Program-made: the position numbers and the translations under genes
Notes under the pieces: generated by a model
What the model saw: only the letters and a program-made list of their open reading frames with translations
What the model was told of the DNA's origin: nothing
Database searches by the model: none
Assembly: GCA_964515915.1 (NCBI GenBank)
Contig: CAZEXM010000034.1
Coordinates: 1-20,985 of the forward strand
Length of the DNA stretch: 20,985 nt
Source of the DNA: JAHOYW01 sp964515915
GTDB taxonomy: Bacteria > Verrucomicrobiota > Lentisphaeria > Victivallales > Victivallaceae
Direction: 5' to 3'
Shown: piece by piece, positions 1-7,510 of the stretch
How positions within the stretch are numbered: the stretch's first letter is position 1
Layout of the letters: each line of letters begins with the position of its first letter

Positions 1-103
1 TAATGTTCGCTTTTACAGCAAAGATATTCGGGCAGAAAACCGCTCCGCAGCATAATGGCACCACAAAAAAGAGCTTCAAAACCCTTTTTGAAAATATGCT
101 CAT
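1..103 (-). CDS. N-terminus of a secreted protein, probably the PilQ-like secretin (Amuc_1098-like); runs off the window edge
   Basis: Only 34 codons are visible, and the frame is open to the window edge. The ATG at 103 is preceded by AGAGGT about 8 bases upstream. The translation begins MSIFSKRVLKLFF and continues as a hydrophobic stretch ending NIFAVKA, which reads as a Sec signal peptide with a basic n-region, a hydrophobic core and a cleavage site near residue 29. It starts 30 bases after the stop of the preceding pilus-type gene on the same strand, so it is probably the next gene of that operon. In Akkermansia this position is held by Amuc_1098, an outer-membrane secretin of the type IV pilus kind. 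Exported protein is seen; secretin is inferred from gene order only. Confidence 0.55.
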   Translation of the reverse strand, partial: MSIFSKRVLKLFFVVPLCCGAVFCPNIFAVKANI

Positions 104-133
104 ATTTGTACCTCTTGTGTTTTCATATTTTAA

Positions 134-1447
134 TTAGTAATTTCTACCTTGTCTTCTGCGTAAACGCGACGTTCTTCGCGAGTTTGAAACTCCTCCGGGA
201 GGAGCATCCATAAAGCCGGACGGCATCTCCATTGCACCCGAATCTCCGCCAGGCACGCCTCGCCCGGTTTGCCCCTTTTGCTTTATTTTGGGCATCAGAG
301 CTTTCGCCGTGATGACGTACTTGTTCAATTTTCTATCTTCAATTATAACCTGCCTTTTCTTTCTGTCAACTTTAAACACCTTATATTTCACGGTTTTACT
401 GTGCCTGCGGCGTTTACGCCCGCCGCGTGATTTGGAAATCTTGATGACCATTACTATGGTGTCACCCGCGCCGACATGATACTTTTTACCAGTAGCCAAA
501 TCTACAATGACAGCTTTAGGCCTGGGTGAATATACAGGCCGGTCAACTTGCATTGTAATTGTATATTTATTGTCGAAAGATTTCAGGAAAATCTTTGATT
601 CGTCCTTCTTGATAATAGTCCCGCCATTACGTTCTTCTTTATGTATAGCTTCAATTTTAATAATTTTATAAGACGTTTTATCTAAAAGTAAAGAACTGTC
701 AAGATATTTAAATCTGGTCTTAATCTCTCCTCTGCGGGTTTCATTTATCTGGATATCCCATTCTTTGGGATCTTTTTTCCCGTTTGTAACGACTGTTTTG
801 AGTTTAAACGGCAGTAGTGTTTCTCTAAACTCGATTAGATGTAAACGCATATACATTGGCGGATGCGATTTTGATTTTTTAATATTCGTTTTTTGCTGAT
901 ATTCAAATATATTCGGAAAACCGTCGTTATCCATATCATACAGCGCGTCATCAGGATTATCAGGATTAAGCCCTAATTTAATTTCAATAGTATTAGGGAT
1001 ACCATCATTGTCCCGGTCCAGTGAGTCTACTATTGATGACCTAACCGGGGAGGTGATTGGCCTGAGCAGGGGACTATCGCATAAGGGACAATGTCTCGGC
1101 CGACCCAGCGGCCCCCAAAAGTAATACCAGGGAATTACTTTTTCACAACAGGGACAGCGGGCTGCTTTGAACGGGATCAGCAGGTCTGTGTATATTTTAT
1201 CCTTATCACTACGTGCTGTTGACTTTTTCCAAATACAATCTTTGCTGAAAATATAGCTTAGCTGATATTTCTTGAGCGAAAAATCAGTTTTTCTGTAATT
1301 AGGTTCCCTGGTAGGTATTTTCAGGTCTTCTCTGGTAATTGTGTTAGTTGACTTGCTCAGGTCAATCAAATAGAGAAGCAAAAACACAAAAACAAGCAAA
1401 AAAAGCGCCAAAATCAGTTTTTCATAATGTTTTTTAAAAAAATCCAA
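134..1447 (-). CDS. Amuc_1099-like pilus-system membrane protein with zinc ribbon and calcium-loop repeats
   Basis: 437 residues. The start is TTG at 1447, supported by a strong GGAGG at 1455-1459 with 7-base spacing. Residues 10-30 form one hydrophobic segment after a basic N-terminus, so the rest should face the periplasm. Residues 98-123 carry CPCC (C98, C101) and CPLC (C120, C123), a probable zinc ribbon. Residues 144-155 and 171-182 are D-x-D-x-D-G-x-P-N loops ending in E, typical of thrombospondin type 3-like calcium-binding repeats. A beta-rich middle follows, then a basic, Gly/Pro-rich, Arg-rich tail from about residue 390. It lies 17 bases downstream of the Amuc_1100-like gene and just before the presumed secretin, the same position as Amuc_1099. 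Family assignment rests on gene order and architecture; biochemical role unknown. Confidence 0.6.
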   Translation of the reverse strand: MDFFKKHYEKLILALFLLVFVFLLLYLIDLSKSTNTITREDLKIPTREPNYRKTDFSLKKYQLSYIFSKDCIWKKSTARSDKDKIYTDLLIPFKAARCPCCEKVIPWYYFWGPLGRPRHCPLCDSPLLRPITSPVRSSIVDSLDRDNDGIPNTIEIKLGLNPDNPDDALYDMDNDGFPNIFEYQQKTNIKKSKSHPPMYMRLHLIEFRETLLPFKLKTVVTNGKKDPKEWDIQINETRRGEIKTRFKYLDSSLLLDKTSYKIIKIEAIHKEERNGGTIIKKDESKIFLKSFDNKYTITMQVDRPVYSPRPKAVIVDLATGKKYHVGAGDTIVMVIKISKSRGGRKRRRHSKTVKYKVFKVDRKKRQVIIEDRKLNKYVITAKALMPKIKQKGQTGRGVPGGDSGAMEMPSGFMDAPPGGVSNSRRTSRLRRRQGRNY

Positions 1448-1464
1448 CCTTCAACCTCCAGTCG

Positions 1465-2784
1465 TCAATTATTTTGTGAATCGTTGAAAATAATATAATC
1501 CACCTCGAATTCAGCACGACAAATATTATTGCTTCCGATAATCATTTTCGCGTATCCGGGGTCTTTCGGGCCCAGTATTTTCTTTTTCTTTTTGGCAACT
1601 TTTGCCGGCTGGCCATTGTTCCCGACGCCATTATTCACCTGCTCGCCGAACCGGCGGGACAAACCAGAACGAGTTTTCCCGAAACGAGGAAATAAGCCGG
1701 CGTTTTTTTTGTCGGGCTCGCGCAATTTATCTTTTTTCTCTATCGCTTCATCATAATCCAATTCCTCTTTAATTTTTTCGCATTCGGCAAGAATATTATT
1801 CACGTTGTCAACTATCCGACTAATTGCAATATTTCTAACCGCATAAATACGATTCTCTTTATGGCCTTCGTAAAGTTTTTTTACCACACGTCGGATGGTA
1901 GCCAAATCGCCGCTGATGGTGAAATTAAAGCGATACGAGGTATAATTCCCGTTCCTTTCTCCATCGAGTCCCCGCTTTGAAAATTTTTCAAGCTCAAGCC
2001 TGTCTTCCGGATTGACTTTAGCATCCGCAATACGCTTTGCCAGGTCTGAAATGATTTCCCACGCCTTGGCGATTTGTTCAATATCTCCGGCTAAAGGTAA
2101 TTTATCATGATCAAAAGAAAAGTCACTTGCATGCTCACAGTTAACTTTTTTCTTTCCAAAATACTCAACCATCCTGTAGCGCATAAGTTTCATGAAAATC
2201 AGACAGCGGGACGGGGAATCTGAAAACCTGCGCCCTTTTCCCATTACCGCCAGAAAAATCCCGTCAACATTACTGGCGTCTATTTTTTCCAGGGTCACCT
2301 TTTGAGCTTCCTGCATAAACTTATTCATAGCCGCGTCCCAGTTTGACTTATGATTAGGAAAGTCTTCGCTGAATTGGCGCACTTTATAGCGGCGGAATAT
2401 CAGGTCCCGTGTCGTGCGCCCCCTTTGCTTTTCCCAGAACTCGCCAAATTTAACTTTAAATTCATCAAGCGGAATATCAACAACTTCCACAAAGCTTTTA
2501 AGAGCCGAAGCATAGGGTTTACCAAATTTTTTCTCTATTTTCACGATTTCTTTTTTATACCCGGCAATATCACTTTCAATACGAGCAACATTTACTTTTA
2601 CCGGTGCGTATTTCTGCTTAAAAATCTTGTTAATTTTTGCCAGCAGTTCCGCTTTTTTAGAATCATATTTTTTCATTGATTTATGTTCGAAAAATACCAT
2701 AATAAGCAGCGCAACCACGGCTATCATAGCCATGCTCATAAAAATAAGCAGGAAAATATTTTTTTTGATAAACTTTTTATTCAT
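1465..2784 (-). CDS. Amuc_1100-like pilus-associated membrane protein
   Basis: 439 residues, ATG start with a purine-rich AAAGAG upstream. A basic N-terminus (MNKKFIKKN) precedes one transmembrane segment at about residues 10-32, then a Lys/Glu-rich, probably coiled-coil stretch to about residue 90, then a mixed alpha/beta extracytoplasmic region. A low-complexity lysine-, arginine- and glycine-rich stretch lies near residues 350-410, and a hydrophobic beta-like end follows. This bitopic membrane protein with a coiled coil resembles PilN/PilO-type proteins and the Akkermansia Amuc_1100 protein. It sits between a PilM-like gene and an Amuc_1099-like gene, exactly the Amuc_1101-1100-1099 order. 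It is longer than Amuc_1100 (about 317 residues as I recall), mostly through the low-complexity region. The role is inferred to be the inner-membrane alignment complex of a pilus-like machine. Confidence 0.6.
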   Translation of the reverse strand: MNKKFIKKNIFLLIFMSMAMIAVVALLIMVFFEHKSMKKYDSKKAELLAKINKIFKQKYAPVKVNVARIESDIAGYKKEIVKIEKKFGKPYASALKSFVEVVDIPLDEFKVKFGEFWEKQRGRTTRDLIFRRYKVRQFSEDFPNHKSNWDAAMNKFMQEAQKVTLEKIDASNVDGIFLAVMGKGRRFSDSPSRCLIFMKLMRYRMVEYFGKKKVNCEHASDFSFDHDKLPLAGDIEQIAKAWEIISDLAKRIADAKVNPEDRLELEKFSKRGLDGERNGNYTSYRFNFTISGDLATIRRVVKKLYEGHKENRIYAVRNIAISRIVDNVNNILAECEKIKEELDYDEAIEKKDKLREPDKKNAGLFPRFGKTRSGLSRRFGEQVNNGVGNNGQPAKVAKKKKKILGPKDPGYAKMIIGSNNICRAEFEVDYIIFNDSQNN

Positions 2785-2817
2785 ATTTAACTCTTTTCTT
2801 TCCTTAAAAACGGCTCG

Positions 2818-4635
2818 TTATTTTTTTATCGGTTCTTTTAGTTTTATTTGTATCACGAAATTGATAAAATTGTTTTCACCCTTGATAATTTCATAGCTGT
2901 CGAAAATAACCGCATCCTCACTGTTGTCAAAATATTTTGCTGCCCTGATTCTTTTCTTGAATACTTCATCAAGCAGTAAATCATTTTCAAGAACCACTGA
3001 GTGGCCAGTCAGCTTCAACCATTTCAAATTAACATTTTTGACCCCTGTGGAGCTTCTTGCACTTCCTTGATTATCACCAAACATATCACCCTCCATCCCT
3101 ATCATGTTCGGAGCACCATTCTTACTGTTTCTTGAACTCCGCGCCCTAGCTTTTGTCTGCTTTTCACTGGAAGCAGTAATTGAAGTCAGCCACCATTTAT
3201 CGGGAAGAATTGTTTCAAGTTCATTGAGTACCTTAATCCATTGGGATCGTTTATCGGACATCTCAAGGGCTTTATCGTATCGTCCTAAAACTCCACTAAG
3301 CTGGCCGCTGACAAAACGTACCCGTTTGCTTATCCGTTCGGTCTTTTCAACTTCCGCGAGCACTTTTTCCACGCAATCTTTATCAAAATTACGTTTTGTT
3401 GAAACCACCCAGTAAAAAACAAGCAGACACAAAATAATTGAGATAGCGCTGGCATAGAAATAAGGTTTCTTTTTCTGCAAAGCCTTATGCTTTTTGATAG
3501 TATCAGGCATCAAGGATATTTCAACCGGCACCGAAGTGATGTGGCGCAGCGCCATACCGGTAAGTTCTGAAAACATTGGAGCTACGTCCAGCAATTCTTC
3601 TCTGTCAATTCCCTCACCAAGCGCCACTATCTGAAACGAGTTGAGGTACTCCACCGGGATCCGCAATTTTTCGTTGAAGAAACGTGGAGTATATGCCATT
3701 AATGAACTACCGCCGCCGAGGAATAAACGAGACGGGCGGTTTCCTTTGTATTGAGAGCGCCAGACATTTATGGAACGATTTATTTCACCATGCAGTCTGG
3801 TCATAACGTTACGGGCAATTTTTGAAATGACCGCGGCAACTTCAGACTCCGGTTCTTCATAAGCTCCGCCGAGAGCAACAAAACCATGGCGGCATTTCAA
3901 CTCTTCCGCGTCAGTCAGTGAAATATCGAATTCCTTACTGATCTGCTGGGTAATGGAAGCACCGGCAATCGGAATTGTACGCGTAAAAATTCGACCTTTA
4001 TCAGCCACCAGCAAGCTTGAACAACGGCCGCCGATATTGAGCAGCAAATCACATTGATTATCATCGGATAAATTCGCTTTTGCCGCGTTGAAAAAGGCTA
4101 TCGGAGCTGTCTCTATCGAAATAATTTCTTTGTCGGCATCTTGAATTATCTCGGATAATTCTGTAATAAGATCGTCTTTGACTGCAACAAACAGAGCTTC
4201 CATTTCCTCAATATGGACAATGTCTTCAGTGTTATCGCCTTCCGCTGTTTCAGCAGTTTTGTGCAGAATCAGCTGGTAGTCCCAAACTACTTCGTCCATA
4301 TCGTAGGGAACAGTCTGCTTGGCTTCATATTCAATAATTTGCTCAATGTGCTGAATGTCATCACCCAAAGGCGGCAATTTACTCAGGCGGGAAAACGCGG
4401 ACTGACCGGAAATAGCCACTCTGACTTTTTTAGCCGTGAAATCGTGATCCTCAAGAAGCTTTTCATATGCCTGCGCAAATTGTTCCGGAAGTTCACGGGC
4501 CCGGTATTCCTCGTCATACTCGAGAAACGCAAACTTTTCAAGTTTCATACTACCTTCCGTAGGATATGAAAACTCGGCCATTTTTAAACAATCGCTGCCA
4601 ATGTCAATTGTTAAAATTCTACTTTCTCTTGCCAT
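2818..4635 (-). CDS. PilM-like actin-fold ATPase fused to a PilN-like membrane half (Amuc_1101-like)
   Basis: 605 residues from the ATG at 4635; a TTG two codons upstream (4641) would also fit but has no better ribosome site. The first half is a PilM/FtsA-type actin-like ATPase: phosphate-1 motif DIGSDCLK near residue 11, phosphate-2 region NIGGRCSSLLV and adenosine motif LFLGGGSSLM. A transmembrane segment lies at about residues 391-411, followed by a coiled-coil stretch and an alpha/beta domain containing LPDKWWLTSI, as in PilN. Cytoplasmic PilM and membrane-anchored PilN are usually separate genes, so this is a natural fusion. The stop lies 33 bases before the Amuc_1100-like gene. It probably couples cytoplasmic ATPase state to the periplasmic pilus scaffold. 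PilM homology is clear; PilN is by position and topology. Confidence 0.8.
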   Translation of the reverse strand: MARESRILTIDIGSDCLKMAEFSYPTEGSMKLEKFAFLEYDEEYRARELPEQFAQAYEKLLEDHDFTAKKVRVAISGQSAFSRLSKLPPLGDDIQHIEQIIEYEAKQTVPYDMDEVVWDYQLILHKTAETAEGDNTEDIVHIEEMEALFVAVKDDLITELSEIIQDADKEIISIETAPIAFFNAAKANLSDDNQCDLLLNIGGRCSSLLVADKGRIFTRTIPIAGASITQQISKEFDISLTDAEELKCRHGFVALGGAYEEPESEVAAVISKIARNVMTRLHGEINRSINVWRSQYKGNRPSRLFLGGGSSLMAYTPRFFNEKLRIPVEYLNSFQIVALGEGIDREELLDVAPMFSELTGMALRHITSVPVEISLMPDTIKKHKALQKKKPYFYASAISIILCLLVFYWVVSTKRNFDKDCVEKVLAEVEKTERISKRVRFVSGQLSGVLGRYDKALEMSDKRSQWIKVLNELETILPDKWWLTSITASSEKQTKARARSSRNSKNGAPNMIGMEGDMFGDNQGSARSSTGVKNVNLKWLKLTGHSVVLENDLLLDEVFKKRIRAAKYFDNSEDAVIFDSYEIIKGENNFINFVIQIKLKEPIKK

Positions 4636-4653
4636 AAACAATAATTCTCAAAT

Positions 4654-5301
4654 TTAGTTCCGGATGTCAGGTTTAATCAAGTCAAACAGTCCGTAATTTA
4701 TAGCCCCCCAGGGAGTCACTGTTCTAGGCAGCACAATATCTTCCACGGTTAACACTCCTGCGGAAACAACACTGCTGAATCGCTTAAAATACTGTCTGGC
4801 GCGATTGCTCGAAGAACTGTATACGCGCATAAGAATCTTGCGCCCGGCGGTGTAAAAAGTTACTCTGGCAACGATTTTCTGCAGGTCGATCCTGCCGCCT
4901 TTACGAGCAAAACGGGCGATTACCTGCGGGGGGATACAGCCCCAGGCTCGATGCTTCTTCCCGTCCATGGGAATGGACCAGAAAGTAGTTTTACCTTTCA
5001 GCAGAACAATGATGCTTTTAGATTTATAGCTGGCGGGAAGAATTACTTCAGTTTCCATAGTAACCCCGTCAATCCACATTATTCTATTGGCTTGTTTTCT
5101 GGCTATAGGGCTATACATTACCTTAACCAGCAACCATCCGGCACTGCCGGCTTTATTTGTACTGCTATAGTTGAATACATAAAAAAGAGGGCTGACATGA
5201 TATTCCAACTTAACGGTTCCATTCCTGAACCACTTTGCAGACGACTGAGCATTACTAAGCAAAGCAGTCAAAAACAACAACACTAGAAAAACAGATTTCA
5301 C
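4654..5301 (-). CDS. Small exported protein, first gene of the pilus-like operon (position of Amuc_1102)
   Basis: The GTG at 5301 is preferred over an ATG at 5322. AAAGGGGG lies just before the GTG, and starting there gives a compact signal peptide, MKSVFLVLLFLTALLSNAQS, whereas the ATG has no clear ribosome site. The mature part (about 195 residues) is beta-rich, with WLLVKVMYSP, MWIDGV and WSIPMDGKKHRAWG, and has no motif I recognise. It is followed after only 18 bases by the PilM-like gene and is tightly cotranscribed. In Akkermansia the gene on that side of the PilM-like gene is Amuc_1102, a secreted pilus-like protein, so it may be the equivalent. That equivalence is positional inference. 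Confidence 0.6.
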   Translation of the reverse strand: MKSVFLVLLFLTALLSNAQSSAKWFRNGTVKLEYHVSPLFYVFNYSSTNKAGSAGWLLVKVMYSPIARKQANRIMWIDGVTMETEVILPASYKSKSIIVLLKGKTTFWSIPMDGKKHRAWGCIPPQVIARFARKGGRIDLQKIVARVTFYTAGRKILMRVYSSSSNRARQYFKRFSSVVSAGVLTVEDIVLPRTVTPWGAINYGLFDLIKPDIRN

Positions 5302-5361
5302 GATACCCCCTTTTATTGTCATTTGATCTTTTTCTAACTAATTTCCCCAAAAGCTTATTTT

Positions 5362-5760
5362 TTATTTTTTATTTTCTATTGGCTTTGTGGTTTTCGATTT
5401 TTCGATTTTTAACTTTTTATCCAATTCCGCCTTTGGTTTTGAGGAAAGTGTTTTCTGCCCGGCCACGGTGCTTTTCACATCCGCAGTCAGATTGGTATTA
5501 ATTTCAGCCACACTGCGGCCTCTGCTGCGGTGACCAACTATTACCGCCAGCAACAAGGTCAAAATAAAGAAGCTGGTCGTCAAAATCACCGTCAACTTGG
5601 TAAGATGACTACTGGCATGAGCACCAAAAACAGATTCACCGACACCGCCAAAGGAACCGCCGAAACCGCCCCCTTTCGATTGCTGTATGAGCACCAGGCC
5701 AATCAGCAGCAAAGCAACTATTATTACTAAGGTATATAAAACAACGGTAATTACACCCAT
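5362..5760 (-). CDS. secG: SecG, protein-export translocase subunit
   Basis: 132 residues, ATG start with AAAGGA about 10 bases upstream. Two transmembrane segments lie at about residues 5-25 and 55-75. Between them is the SecG signature: IQQSKGGG followed by a Gly/Phe-rich loop (FGGSFGGVGESVFG). SecG binds SecYE and assists SecA-driven export across the inner membrane. The C-terminal tail, about 55 residues after the second helix, is lysine-, threonine- and serine-rich and longer than in minimal SecG proteins; such tails are common in PVC bacteria and Bacteroidota. The spacing to the downstream exported-protein gene is about 60 bases from its GTG, so secG could be cotranscribed with the pilus-like operon. 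Confidence 0.93.
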   Translation of the reverse strand: MGVITVVLYTLVIIVALLLIGLVLIQQSKGGGFGGSFGGVGESVFGAHASSHLTKLTVILTTSFFILTLLLAVIVGHRSRGRSVAEINTNLTADVKSTVAGQKTLSSKPKAELDKKLKIEKSKTTKPIENKK

Positions 5761-5946
5761 TTTACTCTAGTCCTTTTATTTTTAAGCTAAACTTTTTCAA
5801 ACTAAGCTTTATACAATAGCATTCCAACGTCAAAAGTCAAATCTCAAAGCGCCGGGGGCGCTATTATTTCCGTTTTGTTCCGCATGGACGGCACCGCCAA
5901 AACTAAAAAAGATAACGAAACCGACGTTCGGCTTTTTGAAAAGATG

Positions 5947-6023
5947 TGAGCGTTCGAGCCTTGCACCAAAGTTTTATCTTTTTCAAGAATTTAAGTTAGA
6001 CCGAGTTTTGTCGGACGCGTCCG
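5947..6023. repeat. Dispersed intergenic repeat, copy 1, with a 12-bp palindrome
   Basis: TGAGCGTTCGAG (5947-5958) and TTTTGTCGG (6006-6014), followed by a CGTCCGCAT-like end, recur in the same order at 11516-11560. The perfect palindrome CGGACGCGTCCG spans 6012-6023. It lies in the 285-bp gap between tpiA and secG, which also has a short GC hairpin (AGCGCC/GGCGCT, 5848-5862). That hairpin could be a weak terminator for tpiA, but no U-run follows it. Confidence 0.4.
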
Positions 6024-6045
6024 CATGGGGGATTTTACAATTGCC

Positions 6046-6804
6046 CTACTTCATTGCGTTTTTGATTAACGCGGCAAATGATTCAGCGTCCAGAGCGGCA
6101 CCGCCAATGAGTCCGCCGTCAATATTTTTCTGGGCAAGCAATTCACCTGAATTCGCCGCTTTCATGCTGCCGCCGTATTGAATGACGATATCTTCAGCGG
6201 CTTCCCCGAATATGCTTTTAAGCGTACAGCGAATATAACGATGAGTTTCCTCCGCCATCTCAGCGGTCGCGGTTTTACCGGTTCCGATAGCCCAGACCGG
6301 CTCGTAGGCAACGACAATATCCGCCATTTGCTCCTCGCTGATATCAGCGAAAGCGCCTTCGAGTTGAGCCAGAAGTACTTTTTCAGTCATTTCCTGTTCG
6401 CGGTCTTCGAGCATTTCACCAATACAAACGATCGGTTTCAAGCCGGCGGCCAAAGCGGCTTTGAGGCGCTGATTGACGGTCGCGTCAGTTTCACCAAAAT
6501 ACTGGCGGCGTTCGCTGTGGCCGAGGATAACATATTCCACCCCGATTTCTTTAAGCATCGCCGCGGAAATTTCGCCGGTGAAAGCACCGGATTCCGCCCA
6601 ATGCACATTCTGCGCACCGACTTTGATATTAGAACCGGCGGCGGCTTCAATGACCGCGCCGAGAGCGGTAAAAGCGGGACATACAACTATTTCCGCCGCG
6701 TCAACATCAGCGACAAGCCCTTTAAGGTCTTCGACAAGTGTTTTAGCTTCAGCAATAGTTTTATTCATTTTCCAATTGCCGGCTATAATTATTTTTCTGG
6801 CCAT
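6046..6804 (-). CDS. tpiA: Triose-phosphate isomerase
   Basis: 252 residues, the normal length. ATG start with AAAGGA about 8 bases upstream. Interconverts dihydroxyacetone phosphate and glyceraldehyde 3-phosphate in the cytoplasm. Catalytic residues are all present: K12 in GNWKMNKT, H96 in GHSERRQYF and E168 in AYEPVWAIGTGKTA. The phosphate-binding loop QYGGSMKAANS and the final IGGAALDAESF motif are intact. It lies between folK and secG on the same strand, with about 100 bases to folK and 285 to secG, so it is probably expressed from its own promoter; tpiA next to secG is a common bacterial arrangement. No sign of decay. Confidence 0.98.
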   Translation of the reverse strand: MARKIIIAGNWKMNKTIAEAKTLVEDLKGLVADVDAAEIVVCPAFTALGAVIEAAAGSNIKVGAQNVHWAESGAFTGEISAAMLKEIGVEYVILGHSERRQYFGETDATVNQRLKAALAAGLKPIVCIGEMLEDREQEMTEKVLLAQLEGAFADISEEQMADIVVAYEPVWAIGTGKTATAEMAEETHRYIRCTLKSIFGEAAEDIVIQYGGSMKAANSGELLAQKNIDGGLIGGAALDAESFAALIKNAMK

Positions 6805-6856
6805 GATAATTTTCCTTTGTTTCTGCTTCTTGATTTATGAGCCGGTAATATAGACC

Positions 6857-6885
6857 ATTATAATGCTTTTTACAACTCTAACGAA
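6857..6885 (-). promoter_or_regulatory. Possible tpiA promoter
   Basis: On the minus strand a perfect TATAAT -10 (6857-6862) lies 17 bases downstream of a weak TTCGTT -35 (6880-6885), about 50 bases before the tpiA start. The -10 is consensus but the -35 is poor, so this is tentative. Confidence 0.3.
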
Positions 6886-6904
6886 AATCTTAACAGTAAA
6901 AATT

Positions 6905-7417
6905 TTATCCTCCCCTTTTATTGCGGGATGTCTCCGCACGGCACGGTTTAAGCAGTTCCAGAAGCTGTTTGACTGTCTTGTCCAGATCGGGAAAAATCCA
7001 GCCGGGAGCAAGCTCGGCGAGCGGTTCCAGGACAAACCAACGCCGCGCGGCCCGCGGATGAGGTATTTGCAGACCCGGCAGATTAATTATTTCGGCGCCA
7101 AACAGGATTATATCTAAATCAAGCGGGCGCGGCGCGTTGAAACCGTGTTTCAGCGGGCGCCCCGCGCTAAGCTCTGTCTGCTGGCACAAATCCAGTAATT
7201 CACCGGGAGAAGCCGCCCATTCACCGATTAAGGCGGCGTTGGTGAAATCCGCTGATCCGGGAGGACAGTTTTCCGCTCTGCTGTGAAATAAAGTCGAAAA
7301 TTTTATGTTTTCGACGCCGCCTTCGCATAAGCGGCCTGCCGCCAAACAAAAATTGCTTGTGGTATCTCCGCGGTTTCCACCTAAGGCAATAGCTATTTTG
7401 TGTAATTTTGCGTTCAT
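6905..7417 (-). CDS. folK: 2-amino-4-hydroxy-6-hydroxymethyldihydropteridine pyrophosphokinase
   Basis: 170 residues, ATG start. Transfers pyrophosphate from ATP to 6-hydroxymethyl-7,8-dihydropterin in folate synthesis. The HPPK signature R97-P-L-D-L-D102-I-I-L-F is intact; the two Asp bind magnesium. The start ALGGNRGD matches the usual LGSNLGD, and IPHPRAARRWFVLEPLAELAP is the typical C-terminal block. The pterin loop, usually of the YxTxPxG kind, is altered here (FHSRAENCPPG), with the proline-glycine kept. It is transcribed divergently from fmt, with a 93-base gap between the two starts. No folB or folP is visible. Confidence 0.93.
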   Translation of the reverse strand: MNAKLHKIAIALGGNRGDTTSNFCLAAGRLCEGGVENIKFSTLFHSRAENCPPGSADFTNAALIGEWAASPGELLDLCQQTELSAGRPLKHGFNAPRPLDLDIILFGAEIINLPGLQIPHPRAARRWFVLEPLAELAPGWIFPDLDKTVKQLLELLKPCRAETSRNKRGG

Positions 7418-7510
7418 TATCGATCCCTTGTTCGAAAAACTTACTATCGGGGTTATATTTCATAACATAGTATACAACACAATGATAAACTTTTGAATAA
7501 AAATTCGCTA

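Noticed and set aside
5848..5862. GC hairpin as a definite tpiA terminator
   Set aside because: Only a 6-bp stem, 180 bases beyond the stop and without a following U-run in the direction of transcription.
6178..6840. A 220-codon open frame on the plus strand opposite tpiA
   Set aside because: tpiA is complete and has all catalytic residues on the other strand; the antisense frame has no recognisable domain and no ribosome site, and is a by-product of codon use.
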